From CAWAYH01 sp963786195 (lineage in GTDB: Bacteria; Acidobacteriota; Vicinamibacteria; Vicinamibacterales; 2-12-FULL-66-21): DNA of 64,000 nucleotides. The DNA lies in contig CAWAYH010000005.1 of assembly GCA_963786195.1 (NCBI GenBank), positions 62,001 through 126,000 on the forward strand, given 5' to 3'. The notes under the pieces were generated by a model. The model was not told the DNA's origin, searched no databases, and worked only from the letters and a program-made list of their open reading frames with translations. A program made the translations under genes and the position numbers. Positions within the stretch are counted from its first letter, which is position 1. Every line of letters starts with the position of its first letter. Positions 42,980 through 51,526 of this stretch are shown here, one piece after another.

Positions 42980-45811
42980 CTATCGCAGATTGGGATCCAC
43001 CTCGTAGGTCATCCCGCCGAGTTGGATCCCGTTTGCGAAGAGCGTCACGAGGAACCGGCGGTCCCGCTGACGACGGAACTCGGCCGCGGCGAAGTCTTTG
43101 CCACGCACGACCTCGAGCTTCAACGTGCGCTTCGCGCCGGCTTTGAGCCTGAACGAATCGCCCGCGAGATCGGCAAAGCCGAGTCCCCACCCCCGCTCGG
43201 CGAGAAACGGCGGCACGCGCACCTGCAATTCCATCACGGCCGGCACGTTGAGGTTGTTGCGCGCGAAGAAGGGCGCCCCCTTGAGGGCGCGCGCGACCGC
43301 TTCGGCGCCGCCGGCGCCCGCCAGGACGACGATGTTGCGCTGCCCGACGTTGTTGTCGTGGGGCACGAGCCGCCACTCCTGAATCGTCTGCGTCGCCTCC
43401 AGCGTCTCGACGTTGCTGACGTCTGCCTCGCCCGACACGATCGCGAGCAGGCAGTCGTGGCCGAGCGCATTGACATGCGGCGTCCACGTGAACGGTCCGA
43501 CGATGACCTCCGCCGCGCTGCCCGCCGCGAGCGATCCAGTCGGCAGACCGTCCAGCGGCGCGGCCTGTTCGAAGTCGATCGGCCAGGTGAGGCCGGCGCC
43601 CGGCCGGCAGTGATAGAGCTTCACGGTGCCCGAGGCCGTTCGGGTCCCCCGATTCTTGACCTTCACGTACGCAAAGTTGGGCTGCCCTTCACGAGCCGGC
43701 TGCGCCGCGGCCACGCCGTCAGCGATCAGGCGGTTCCAGACGGACGTGTTGTTCCAGTGGTCCGGCTGGTACTGGTACTCGCCGCCGCGTCCATCATCGA
43801 TGTAGAGATCGACATCCTGCGGGCTGCCCTGGAAGAGATCCTGTTTCTCGAAGGACCAGCGGATCACCTTGTGGTAGGCGCCGCCGGCGAAACCCTGCGC
43901 GATCCAGTCGTCCGCGTCCGCGGCCACGAGCGCGTTGAAGAAGTCTTCCGCATTCTCCGGCGCCGGCGTCGGCGAAAGCTGCCCCACCCCCTGGAGGACG
44001 AGATAGGTCGCGACTCGTGACGCAAGTTTGCGCGTCTCGACGCGATCGGCGTCGCCCCCGAGCGATCGGTACATCCTGAACAGCGTCGTCGCCAGGATCT
44101 GCTCGCTCAGGTAGTCTCCGAGGTCGTTGCTGCCGCCCCAGCCCCAGCCATCTGCGACTTTGCGGTCGAAGAATCGCGCTTCGCCTGGCTTCCAGTCCCG
44201 GAACGGCGCGTATTGAAAACGTGTCGGGGTGTTCCGGAGCTTCGAATCCGGATCGTTCTGAAAGGCCGCCAGCGCGTCTCCGGCGCTGTGCGCAAACGGG
44301 AAACTCACGGCCCCGATGTGGTCGAGCAGGATCCCGTGGCCTCCCAGTTCGTGCCAGCTCACCCAGTTGTCGACCGACCTGCTGAGAGGGTTGGTGGTAT
44401 CGGTGAGGTCGCTGAGGCAGAAGGCGACGAGGCCCACGCCATCGCCCTCGCCATCGCCGCTGCAGAACGCGTTGATTTCTATCCCGTCGTCGGTCAAGTG
44501 GCTCGCACGATGGTCGACGGTCACCGGCATGGCCGTTCCATCGAAATACTGGTCGACATCGATGCCGAGATCTTCGATGGTCCGGAACACGCCGTTCGTG
44601 TGGTAGTAGGCGTTCACCGCCCCGAACCCATTCGTCCGCGCGTTGAAGTCGAAGTTCTGGCCCGGCGTCTTCGTCGGCGGCTTGATCGACGGCGAGTCGG
44701 CATCATCTATCCGGACGCGCGCTCCAGAAAGTCGCTGGACGCCTGCGTCCGGTGGATCGAGGTCGAGCAGTGCTTCGGATCCCCGACACGGGTTGAGGTC
44801 GGCGTTTCCGAGGTCGGCCGTTTTCGCGATGTCCCCGGTCGATGTCTTGGGATCCTGGACGAACACGAGTCCAGTGATGCCAGCCATCAGCGATCGGAGC
44901 CAGAGGATGGCGCCCGTCTGGATCTCGACGAGCGCCTTCCAGTTGCGGCGGCGTCCGGAGGAATCCTTCAGATGAAACACGATTTCCGCGACGAGATAGT
45001 CCCGGCCATCCTCGATCCCTCGCGGCACGGGCGGGAGCGGGAGCGTCAGACTGCCCGAACGGGCTTCATCGCCAGCAATCGGCTTTCCGTAGAGACCGAT
45101 GGTCTGCTCCTGACGGCTGCTGGCTTCGTAGCGATAGATGAAGAACCGGCCCCTGGTAATCTTTATCCGGCTCATCCACCCGATCTCGCGGCTGACGCTC
45201 GCCTTCACTGAGGGTTTTCGCCGCAGCGCCGCGAAGAGGCGCTCGTACGACGGTCTGACGGGTTTCGTCGGCGTCCGGAACCCTTGCGCGTTTCTCAGCA
45301 CGCCTTCCACAGCACGCGCGCAGTCGATCTTCAGCAGCTCATCGCGTACGTGCTCGATGATCTTTCTGGCCGGCAGCTTGACCCGGAGATCGGAGTGTCC
45401 AACGTACTTGCCGTGCACGATTCGATAGGGGTTGACCTTGACGCTCACACTCACGCCGCAGTGCCAGACCGGGATGTTGTGAACGGTCTGGGCGAAACGG
45501 TACACGGCCGATGAAGATGATTTCTTGACCTGCTGAAGGCGATACTCGACGCCTTGCTCGCGCGGATCGAGGTATGAGATCTCTTGCGCGAGGTTGGCCA
45601 GTTGCCGCGGCTGAATCTGCCAGGCGTTCGCGAACTCCTTGACGTACTCGCACGCGGCGTCGCGCGGGTTGAGACGATCAGACGGCCAGTACGCTTGCGT
45701 GTGGAGGATATGGCGGACTCGCCCACGCGCATCGAGCGTGACGTAGGCGTTCCAGCCCGGATGGTAGACGCAGCGGAAAGGGATACGGGGGTCCTGCGGC
45801 TCCGGCGTCAT
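42980..45811 (-). CDS. Large metallopeptidase-like protein (gluzincin-type, M36/M4-like)
   Basis: 943 residues from ATG 45811, no signal peptide seen. Residues 1-330 resemble a thermolysin-type propeptide (VYRFAQTVHNIPVWHCGVSV). The core has VNAYYHTNGVFRTIEDLGID, then WHELGGHGILLDHIGAVSFP, then FAHSAGDALAAFQNDPDSK, resembling fungalysin-related peptidases with 'HExGHALLWDHV' and 'HSAGDSLAAI'. Here the two histidines of the zinc motif are one residue further apart (H-E-L-G-G-H). The C-terminal 300 residues are beta-sandwich-like (FAYVKVKNRGTRTASGTVKL). Proteolytic activity is plausible but unproven. Confidence 0.72.
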   Translation of the reverse strand: MTPEPQDPRIPFRCVYHPGWNAYVTLDARGRVRHILHTQAYWPSDRLNPRDAACEYVKEFANAWQIQPRQLANLAQEISYLDPREQGVEYRLQQVKKSSSSAVYRFAQTVHNIPVWHCGVSVSVKVNPYRIVHGKYVGHSDLRVKLPARKIIEHVRDELLKIDCARAVEGVLRNAQGFRTPTKPVRPSYERLFAALRRKPSVKASVSREIGWMSRIKITRGRFFIYRYEASSRQEQTIGLYGKPIAGDEARSGSLTLPLPPVPRGIEDGRDYLVAEIVFHLKDSSGRRRNWKALVEIQTGAILWLRSLMAGITGLVFVQDPKTSTGDIAKTADLGNADLNPCRGSEALLDLDPPDAGVQRLSGARVRIDDADSPSIKPPTKTPGQNFDFNARTNGFGAVNAYYHTNGVFRTIEDLGIDVDQYFDGTAMPVTVDHRASHLTDDGIEINAFCSGDGEGDGVGLVAFCLSDLTDTTNPLSRSVDNWVSWHELGGHGILLDHIGAVSFPFAHSAGDALAAFQNDPDSKLRNTPTRFQYAPFRDWKPGEARFFDRKVADGWGWGGSNDLGDYLSEQILATTLFRMYRSLGGDADRVETRKLASRVATYLVLQGVGQLSPTPAPENAEDFFNALVAADADDWIAQGFAGGAYHKVIRWSFEKQDLFQGSPQDVDLYIDDGRGGEYQYQPDHWNNTSVWNRLIADGVAAAQPAREGQPNFAYVKVKNRGTRTASGTVKLYHCRPGAGLTWPIDFEQAAPLDGLPTGSLAAGSAAEVIVGPFTWTPHVNALGHDCLLAIVSGEADVSNVETLEATQTIQEWRLVPHDNNVGQRNIVVLAGAGGAEAVARALKGAPFFARNNLNVPAVMELQVRVPPFLAERGWGLGFADLAGDSFRLKAGAKRTLKLEVVRGKDFAAAEFRRQRDRRFLVTLFANGIQLGGMTYEVDPNLR

Positions 45812-45920
45812 GCTGGCGACCTCCTTCTCCCCGCCGACAGCATATCCGCAACTCGTCCCAAACGCGCCAGTCGCTTTGCGAGGGTGAGATAGACTTCCGG
45901 GCCAGTTCCGGAGGCACTCG

Positions 45921-46340
45921 ATGAAGGCAGCTCGTCACGTCGTGACGCCCGTGCTCCTGACAGCCGCGATCGCTGCGACCGTGGGTGCGCAGCAATGGTC
46001 CCCGCCGCCGCCGTCCAACCTTCAGGTCCTGCCCAAGGACATCCAGATGCGGCCGCTCGTCGATGCCATGCGCGGGTTCACGTCGGCGCTAGGCGTGCGT
46101 TGTCAGCATTGCCATGTCTACAAAGGGGAGAATCCGGACGACCTGCAGTCGTTCGATTTTGCCAGCGACGACAAGCCAGCCAAGCTGACCGCGAGGACGA
46201 TGCTCCGCATGGTGCAGACGATCAACGGCGACGTGCTGAAGAACGTCGGGGAACCGCGCCCGGACGGCGAGTCGAAAGTGACCTGCTGGACCTGCCATCG
46301 AGGTGAACGTCGTCCGCAGACGCGGAGGCCGCCTGCGTGA
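45921..46340 (+). CDS. Periplasmic c-type cytochrome (reaction-centre cytochrome-like)
   Basis: 139 residues with a signal peptide (VVTPVLLTAAIAATVGAQQ). NLQVLPKDIQMRPLVDAMRG and FTSALGVRCQHCHVYKG follow, then ARTMLRMVQTINGDVLKNVG and KVTCWTCHRGERRP. Two CxxCH haem sites (CQHCH, CWTCH), the preceding 'L..M..F...LGV.C..CH' pattern and the length match the acidobacterial small proteins of the photosynthetic-reaction-centre cytochrome c family. The likely role is periplasmic electron transfer; Acidobacteria with these proteins are generally not phototrophs. ATG 45921 follows GGAGG. Confidence 0.9.
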   Translation: MKAARHVVTPVLLTAAIAATVGAQQWSPPPPSNLQVLPKDIQMRPLVDAMRGFTSALGVRCQHCHVYKGENPDDLQSFDFASDDKPAKLTARTMLRMVQTINGDVLKNVGEPRPDGESKVTCWTCHRGERRPQTRRPPA

Positions 46341-46406
46341 GGTCCGAGGAAAATCCGCCTCGGCCGCTTGACACGTCAGCCGCTCGGAGATACCCTGCGG
46401 ACAGTG

Positions 46407-46499
46407 ATGGTCTCAGCATTGGTCGTGACCTGCGTCTGTTGCAGCCCGGTCTCATCGGGGGCCGCCGCGGCCAGGGTGTTGCTGAGCTTACGTTGCTGA
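46407..46499 (+). CDS. Candidate Cys-rich leader peptide of the sulfur operon
   Basis: A 30-codon frame starts at ATG 46407: MVSALVVTCVCCSPVSSG, an Ala run and a final LLSLRC. Four of 30 codons are Cys, three of them clustered (TGC GTC TGT TGC). It lies upstream of a strong terminator (46533-46568) and of siroheme, sulfite-reductase and cysteine-synthase genes. Cys-rich short ORFs act as cysteine-responsive attenuators in mycobacteria; the same role here is inference. The ribosome-binding site is weak (GGAG 19-22 bp upstream), and no family match can be tested from the sequence alone. Confidence 0.45.
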   Translation: MVSALVVTCVCCSPVSSGAAAARVLLSLRC

Positions 46500-46532
46500 T
46501 CGCGTAGAACAACACCAAAAGAGCTGAATTCC

Positions 46533-46568
46533 AAGCCCGGCAGGCCTCACGGCCCGCCGGGCTTTTTT
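46533..46568 (+). terminator. Intrinsic terminator before the siroheme genes
   Basis: Stem AAGCCCGGC with GCCGGGCTT (9 bp), extended inside by GGCC/GGCC around loop TCAC, followed by six Ts. It ends 26 bp before the cysG-like start. It could simply end the cytochrome transcript (190 bp downstream of that stop) or work as an attenuator for the sulfur operon. Confidence 0.85.
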
Positions 46569-46593
46569 CGTTTCGGGGACTGACAGGATCGCA

Positions 46594-47190
46594 ATGCTCT
46601 ACCCGGTGTTTCTCAAATTGAACGGCCGCCGCGTGCTGCTCGTCGGCGGTGGCCGCGTCGCCGCGAGCAAGCTCCGCGCGCTCGTCGACGCAGGCGCACG
46701 GGTGTCCGTCGTCGCCCCCGACATCTCGACGGAGATCGCCTCAGTCGACGGAATTGACGTTGCTCAGCGAGAGTTCAGAGCGGACGACCTCGACGGCGCG
46801 TGGTTCGTCGTCGCGGCCGCGACGCGCGGAGTGAACCGTGAGGTGGCGGCCGCCGCCGAGGAACGGGGCATCTTCGTCAACGCCGTCGACGACGTGGAGT
46901 CGGCGAGCGCGTACGCGGGGGCGATCCTGGCGCGCGGCGGCGTGACGATCGCGCTGTCGACCGGCGGCGACGCACCCGCACTGGCCGGCCTGCTGCGGGA
47001 AGCGCTCGAAGTTGTGCTTCCGGAGGATCTGGAGTCGTGGATGGCCTGCGCGCGCGACATCCGGCCGCGGTGGATTGCGGCAGGCGTGCCGATGGCCGCG
47101 CGCCGGCCGCTGTTGCTCGACGCACTGGTCGCGCTGTATGCCGATCGATCGCCTGCGTCGAGGGGGAACCCGATTTCCGTCGAGATGTGA
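46594..47190 (+). CDS. Precorrin-2 dehydrogenase / sirohydrochlorin ferrochelatase (CysG N-domain type)
   Basis: 198 residues, equivalent to the N-terminal half of CysG or to Met8/SirC. It oxidises precorrin-2 with NAD and may insert iron to give sirohaem. Seen: YPVFLKLNGRRVLLVGGGRV (Rossmann NAD motif GGGRVA), KLRALVDAGARVSVVAP, IFVNAVDDVESASAYAGAIL (VN-x-VDD, catalytic Asp region) and GVTIALSTGGDAPALAGLLR. The next gene starts 2 bp after its stop. It provides the cofactor for the sulfite reductase downstream. Confidence 0.93.
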   Translation: MLYPVFLKLNGRRVLLVGGGRVAASKLRALVDAGARVSVVAPDISTEIASVDGIDVAQREFRADDLDGAWFVVAAATRGVNREVAAAAEERGIFVNAVDDVESASAYAGAILARGGVTIALSTGGDAPALAGLLREALEVVLPEDLESWMACARDIRPRWIAAGVPMAARRPLLLDALVALYADRSPASRGNPISVEM

Positions 47191-47192
47191 GC

Positions 47193-47981
47193 ATGAACGG
47201 TTCGACCAACAACAACGGCCTGGTTTCTCTCGTGGGCGCGGGGCCCGGCGATCCGGATCTGCTCACGCGCCGCGCGGCGCAGCGGCTGGGCGAAGCGGAC
47301 GTCGTTTTCTACGATGCGCTGGTGGATCGATCGGCGCTCGATCTGGCGCCGCGCGCGCAGCGGGTGTTCGTCGGGAAGCGTTCCGGGCGTCCGGCCGTGA
47401 GCCAGGAGCTGATTCACCGGCTGATGATCCGTGCCGCGCGCCGTGGACGTCGTGTCGTGCGCCTGAAGGGCGGCGATCCCTTCGTCTTTGGCAGAGGCGG
47501 TGAAGAGGCACTCGCGCTGGCCGTCGCCGGCGTGCGGTTCGAGATCGTGCCGGGCGTCAGCGCGGCCGTCGCGGCACCGGCGCTTGCCGGCATTCCCGTC
47601 ACGCATCGCCGCGTCGCGTCCGGATTCGTCGTGGTGTCCGGCCACGCCAACGGCGCCTGGCGGCCGATCCTCGATTCGCTGCCGCCCGACGCGGCCACCA
47701 TCGTCGTGATGATGGGCCTGGCGCACGTCGAGCAGATTTCTGCGCGCCTGATCGTCCGTGGCTGGAAGCCGTCGACGCCGGCAGCGGTCATCCTGGGCGC
47801 CGCGAGCGCGCAGACGGAAGTCTGGACGGGATCGCTCGAGGACCTGACGGCCGGGATCGATCTCGACGCGGGCGATCGTCCTGGCGTCCTCGTCATCGGC
47901 GAGGTCGTCCGGTTGCGTCAGGCGCTCGCATCGACGTGGATGGAGGAGAACGAAAGAGACGGTTCGAGACGGTCCGGCTGA
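47193..47981 (+). CDS. cobA: Uroporphyrinogen-III C-methyltransferase
   Basis: 262 residues. It transfers two methyl groups from SAM to uroporphyrinogen III to give precorrin-2. Motifs: VSLVGAGPGDPDLLTRRAAQ, ADVVFYDALVD, VRLKGGDPFVFGRGGEEALA (SAM site), VPGVSAAVAAPALAGIPVTH and TIVVMMGLAHVEQI. This is the separate form of the CysG C-terminal domain (also called SumT). It lies 2 bp after the dehydrogenase gene, so both are surely co-transcribed. Confidence 0.95.
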   Translation: MNGSTNNNGLVSLVGAGPGDPDLLTRRAAQRLGEADVVFYDALVDRSALDLAPRAQRVFVGKRSGRPAVSQELIHRLMIRAARRGRRVVRLKGGDPFVFGRGGEEALALAVAGVRFEIVPGVSAAVAAPALAGIPVTHRRVASGFVVVSGHANGAWRPILDSLPPDAATIVVMMGLAHVEQISARLIVRGWKPSTPAAVILGAASAQTEVWTGSLEDLTAGIDLDAGDRPGVLVIGEVVRLRQALASTWMEENERDGSRRSG

Positions 47982-48020
47982 AGCCGGACACTACACACGT
48001 CCGGGCTAAAGCCGGACGCT
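47971..48020. repeat. TCCGGCTGAAGCCGGA dyad repeats
   Basis: Two short dyads, GTCCGGCTGAAGCCGGAC and CCGGGCTAAAGCCGGAC, overlap the cobA stop. Relatives lie at 52973-53047, 60976-61010 and (with GCC words) 63470-63492, mostly joined to a GTAGTGTCC or GGACACTAC word. Confidence 0.75.
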
Positions 48021-48023
48021 AAA

Positions 48024-48159
48024 AGCTGTCTCATAAACCTGACGCTCGTTGCAAAGAGCGAGCGAGCATGGCGAGCGAGCCACGCGACCGGAGCGCGCCG
48101 GCGAAGCGGCGCGCGAGAGAGCGTGTGGGGGAGTCCGAGGGGCAAAGCCCCTCGGATAA
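48024..48159 (+). repeat. 136-bp dispersed repeat, copy A
   Basis: Begins AGCTGTCTCATAAACCTGA and ends with the hairpin CCGAGGGG-CAAAG-CCCCTCGG (about 48136-48156). An inverted copy lies at 56104-56240. Between are CGAGCGAGCATGGCGAGCGA and CGTGTGGGGGAGTCCGAGG blocks common to both. Confidence 0.85.
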
Positions 48160-48180
48160 GACCAGGTTTGGAAGGGCAAC

Positions 48181-50030
48181 ATGGGGCACACGGAACAGCT
48201 CGAAACAACCGGTCGCGCGCGGATGTCGTTTGCCAGCGAAGCGGACATCGACGAGTTCGTCGAGGTGCTCGGCCGCTTCGAGCGCGGGGAGATCAACGCG
48301 GATCAGTGGCGGCAGTTCCGGCTGGTTCGGGGCACGTACGGACAACGCCAGACGGATGACGCGCAGATGCTGCGCGTCAAGATCCCGCAGGGCGTTCTGG
48401 ACCGGTCGCAGCTCGACGCGCTCGCCGACGTCGCGACCTGCTACTCACGCGGCTTCGCGCACATCACGACGCGCCAGAACATCCAGTTTCACTTCATGCC
48501 GCTGCATGACGTCGAGCCCGCGATGCGTCGGCTGGCGGACAGCCGGCTTGACGACGAGGGAAGCGTGCGGGAGCGCGGTGCGGAACATCACGGCGTGCCC
48601 CTATGCCGGTCTCGCGGCAGACGAGGTCTTCGACGTGACGCCGTACGCCGAAGCGATGACGCGCTACCTCCTGCGTCATCCGCTGAGCGCGTCGCTGCCG
48701 CGCAAGTTCAAGATCGCGTTCGAAGGGTGCGCGGACGACCACGTGGCGACATCGATCAACGACATCGGCTGGCGCGCGCGCGTGGTTCCGGGACACGACG
48801 GACGGCCGGCACGCGGCTTCAGGGTGACGATCGGCGGCGGCACGTCGATCCTCTGCAGGTCCGGTCAGGTCCTCTACGACTTTCTTCCGGCCACCGAGAT
48901 CCTGAACGTCGCCGAAGCGGTGCTCCGCGTCTTCCATCGCCTTGGGGACTACCAGCACAAGCAGCGTAATCGATTGAAGTTCCTGATCCGCACGCTCGGA
49001 TGGGACGGTTTTCGCGCCGAGGTGTGGAGCGAGCTCGAGCAGTTTCGGGAGGAGGGGGGTGCCGGATTGCCGTTCGACGCCGAGCGGCCGCCTGTCGAGG
49101 CGCCGCCGATCGGCCGTGGCGCGCCGGCACCTTCGTTGGATTCGATCGCGTCAGCGGTGACGGCGTCAGCGATTCGTGGCCCCGGCATCCACCCGCACGT
49201 GCTCGCGCGGCTCGCTGTTCGTGACGACGATTTCCTGCAGTGGTCGCGGTCGAACGTCCGGCCGCAGAAGCAGCGCGGCTACGCGTTTGTCACCGTCGCG
49301 ACCGTCCTGGGCGATCTGACGGCGTCACAGCTGCGGGTGCTCGGCTGTCTCGCGATGTCGTTCTCCGACGGCACGGTGCGGCTCACGACGGAGCAGAACC
49401 TCGTGTTCCGGTGGGTGCCGGTGGACGTCGTGCCCGCGCTCTATCGATCGCTGGCTGCCGCGGGTCTCGCTCGGGGAAACGCCAACACGCTCGCGGACGT
49501 CACGAGCTGCCCCGGCGCGGAAACCTGCCGGCTCGCGGTGACGCAGTCGCGCGGCCTCGGGCGGCTGCTCGCCGATCGGCTCGACCAGCGGGCCGATCTC
49601 GTGTCGAGCGTGCCGGGCCTGAACATCAAGATCAGCGGATGTCCGAACGGATGCGGCCAGCATCACATCGCCGGCATTGGATTCCAGGGGAGCCTCCGGA
49701 AAGTCGATGGCCGCCCCGCGCCGCACTACTTCGTGATGATCGGCGGCGGCATTCGCGACGCCGCGACGTTCGGCCGCCTCGTGGGCGTCGTGCCGGCGCG
49801 CCGCTGCGCGGACGCGGTGGAGCGGTTGATAGAGCTCTACACGTCAACGCGCCGGCCGGGTGAGACGCCGGTGGACTTCTTCGAGCGCGTCGAGCTTGAC
49901 GCAGCGAAGAACGTCCTGGCCGATCTCGCAGCGTCTCACGCGCGACTCAGCCGGGCCGGAAGATTTCGTCGATATCGGCGACGACACCGAGTTCCAGCCC
50001 GAGGTGCTGGACGGCGAATGCACGGTGTGA
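48181..50030 (+). CDS. Sirohaem-dependent sulfite (or nitrite) reductase, two frameshifts
   Basis: It reduces sulfite to sulfide by six electrons using sirohaem and a 4Fe-4S cluster. The first frame (from ATG 48181) gives FRLVRGTYGQRQTDDAQMLR and CYSRGFAHITTRQNIQFHFM. After a slip near 48550 the main frame continues with RNITACPYAGLAADEVFDV, then TEQNLVFRWVPV, and the cluster motifs TSCPGAETCRLA and ISGCPNGCGQHH (C-x5-C, C-x3-C). A second slip near 49940 gives the terminus DFVDIGDDTEFQPEVLDGEC. Context (sirohaem and cysteine genes) favours sulfite over nitrite. Restored length is about 616 residues. Confidence 0.9.
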
Positions 50031-50087
50031 CGTTCGGTGGCTCGTAGTTCGGTAGCTCGGTAGCTCGGAGGGCTCGGACGCTCGAGT

Positions 50088-51041
50088 ATGACAACGACCA
50101 CGATGACGACTGGCACGGTGCTGGATCTGATTGGCAATACGCCGCTGCTGCGCCTGCGTGTGCCGCAGAGCGTCAGCCCGGGCGTCGAGCTCTACGCCAA
50201 GGCGGAGTTCCAGAATCCCGGGGGATCCGTCAAGGACCGCGCGGCCGCCCGCATCATCGCTGACGCCGAGCGCCGGCGGTTGATCGGCGGCGATCGCGTC
50301 ATCCTCGACGCGACGTCAGGCAACACGGGGATCGCTTACGCGATGATCGCCGCGGCGCGCGGCTATCGCCTGACACTGTGCGTGCCCGAGAACGTCACGC
50401 CGGAGCGCAAGCGGACGCTGCGGGCGTACGGAGCGGATCTCGTGTTGACGAATTCGATGGAGGGGACCGACGGAGCGATCCGCGAAGCGCGACGGATCAA
50501 GGAATCGGATCCGGAACGCTACTTCTACGCCGATCAGTACAACAACGACGCGAACTGGCGCGCGCATTACGACACGACGGGACCCGAGATCCTGCGTCAG
50601 ACCGACGGCCGGATCACGCATTTCGTGGCCGGGCTCGGGACGAGCGGCACCTTCGTCGGCGTCGGCCGTCGTCTTCGCGAGTTCACCGAGTCGATTCACC
50701 TGGTGTCCGTCCAGCCGGACTCGCCGCTGAACGGGATCGAGGGCCTGAAGCACATGGAAACCGCGATCGTGCCGGGCATCTACGATCCCACGCTGGCCGA
50801 TGAGGACCTGAGGGTCTCGACGGAGGAGGCGCACCTGCTGACCAGGCGGCTGGCGTCAGAGGAAGGGCTTCTGGTCGGCGTATCGAGCGGCGCCGCGCTC
50901 GCGGCGGCGCTGGCTCTCGCCTCACGGATCGATCGCGGCGTCATCGTCACGGTGTTTCCGGACGGCGGGAGTCGATATTTGAGCGAACACTTCTGGAGCG
51001 CTGATACAACAAACCGCGGACAACACGGACAACACGGATAG
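50088..51041 (+). CDS. cysM: PLP-dependent cysteine synthase (CysM/CysK family)
   Basis: 317 residues. Motifs: LDLIGNTPLLRLRVPQ, FQNPGGSVKDRAAARIIADA (PLP lysine), DATSGNTGIAYAMIAAARGY, VAGLGTSGTFVGVGRRL and VGVSSGAALAAALALA. It makes cysteine from an activated serine. In the neighbourhood of a CysO-type carrier and a Mec+-type peptidase, the CysM role (O-phosphoserine plus protein thiocarboxylate) is more likely than free sulfide use, but residues for substrate choice were not checked. The C-terminus (TTNRGQHGQHG) is encoded by the 29-bp dispersed repeat. Confidence 0.9.
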   Translation: MTTTTMTTGTVLDLIGNTPLLRLRVPQSVSPGVELYAKAEFQNPGGSVKDRAAARIIADAERRRLIGGDRVILDATSGNTGIAYAMIAAARGYRLTLCVPENVTPERKRTLRAYGADLVLTNSMEGTDGAIREARRIKESDPERYFYADQYNNDANWRAHYDTTGPEILRQTDGRITHFVAGLGTSGTFVGVGRRLREFTESIHLVSVQPDSPLNGIEGLKHMETAIVPGIYDPTLADEDLRVSTEEAHLLTRRLASEEGLLVGVSSGAALAAALALASRIDRGVIVTVFPDGGSRYLSEHFWSADTTNRGQHGQHG

Positions 51042-51042
51042 G
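51014..51042 (+). repeat. 29-bp dispersed repeat at the cysM/mec junction
   Basis: Exact copy of 17875-17903. Here it supplies the last codons and stop of cysM and ends 5 bp before the ATG of the JAMM peptidase. Confidence 0.8.
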
Positions 51043-51046
51043 GCTC

Positions 51047-51526
51047 ATGAAAAACAGTGCGATGTCAGAAGTTACGGAAGTCCCGATGGCCGGTGAATCA
51101 ACGCGCGCATCGGTGGTGCTGGATGACCGGGCTGAGGGTACGATTCGCCGGCATGCCGCGGAAGCGTATCCCCATGAGTGCTGCGGAGCGCTGATTGCCG
51201 AGGACGGCGTCATCGTGCAGGCGTTGCCGCTTCCCAATACGACCTCGGAAGCCGCGGCGCGCAGATTCCTGGTCGGGCCCGACGAGTACCGTCGCGCGGA
51301 GTTCTACGCGCGAACGCGCGGCGCGCGGCTGGCCGGCTTCTATCATTCGCATCCCGACCACCCGGCCCGGCCATCGCAGCACGATCTCGATCACGCCTGG
51401 CCCAACCTGACGTATCTCATCGTGTCTGTCGCCGCCGGTTCGCCGGCCGACATGACCGCGTGGCATCTGCGAGACGATCGCGCCGAGTTCACCCAAGGAG
51501 ACGTGACATGCCGACCATCGTCCTGA
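51047..51526 (+). CDS. mec: JAMM/M67 metallopeptidase, Mec+-like (CysO-cysteine hydrolase)
   Basis: 159 residues. JAMM zinc motif: Glu in YPHECCGALIAEDG, then AGFYHSHPDHPARPSQHDLD (HSH-x7-S-x2-D). 'HSHP..PA.PS..D' is the version of the Mec+ family, which in mycobacteria frees cysteine from the CysO carrier. Its position between cysM and a CysO-domain gene fits that role. The last 19 bp overlap the next gene in another frame, so translation is coupled. Here it may also have to cut the CysO-MoeB fusion. Confidence 0.88.
   Translation: MKNSAMSEVTEVPMAGESTRASVVLDDRAEGTIRRHAAEAYPHECCGALIAEDGVIVQALPLPNTTSEAAARRFLVGPDEYRRAEFYARTRGARLAGFYHSHPDHPARPSQHDLDHAWPNLTYLIVSVAAGSPADMTAWHLRDDRAEFTQGDVTCRPSS

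Noticed and set aside
45921..46340. Evidence for phototrophy from the reaction-centre-type cytochrome
   Set aside because: The family is common in non-phototrophic Acidobacteria, and there are no reaction-centre or pigment genes here; the siroheme genes belong to sulfur metabolism.
46441..46564. Classical antiterminator in the Cys leader (AGCCCGG pairing with CCGGGCT)
   Set aside because: A ribosome stalled on the Cys codons would cover AGCCCGG and favour termination, the reverse of what is needed. The match is only 7 bp and GC-rich, so it is not claimed.
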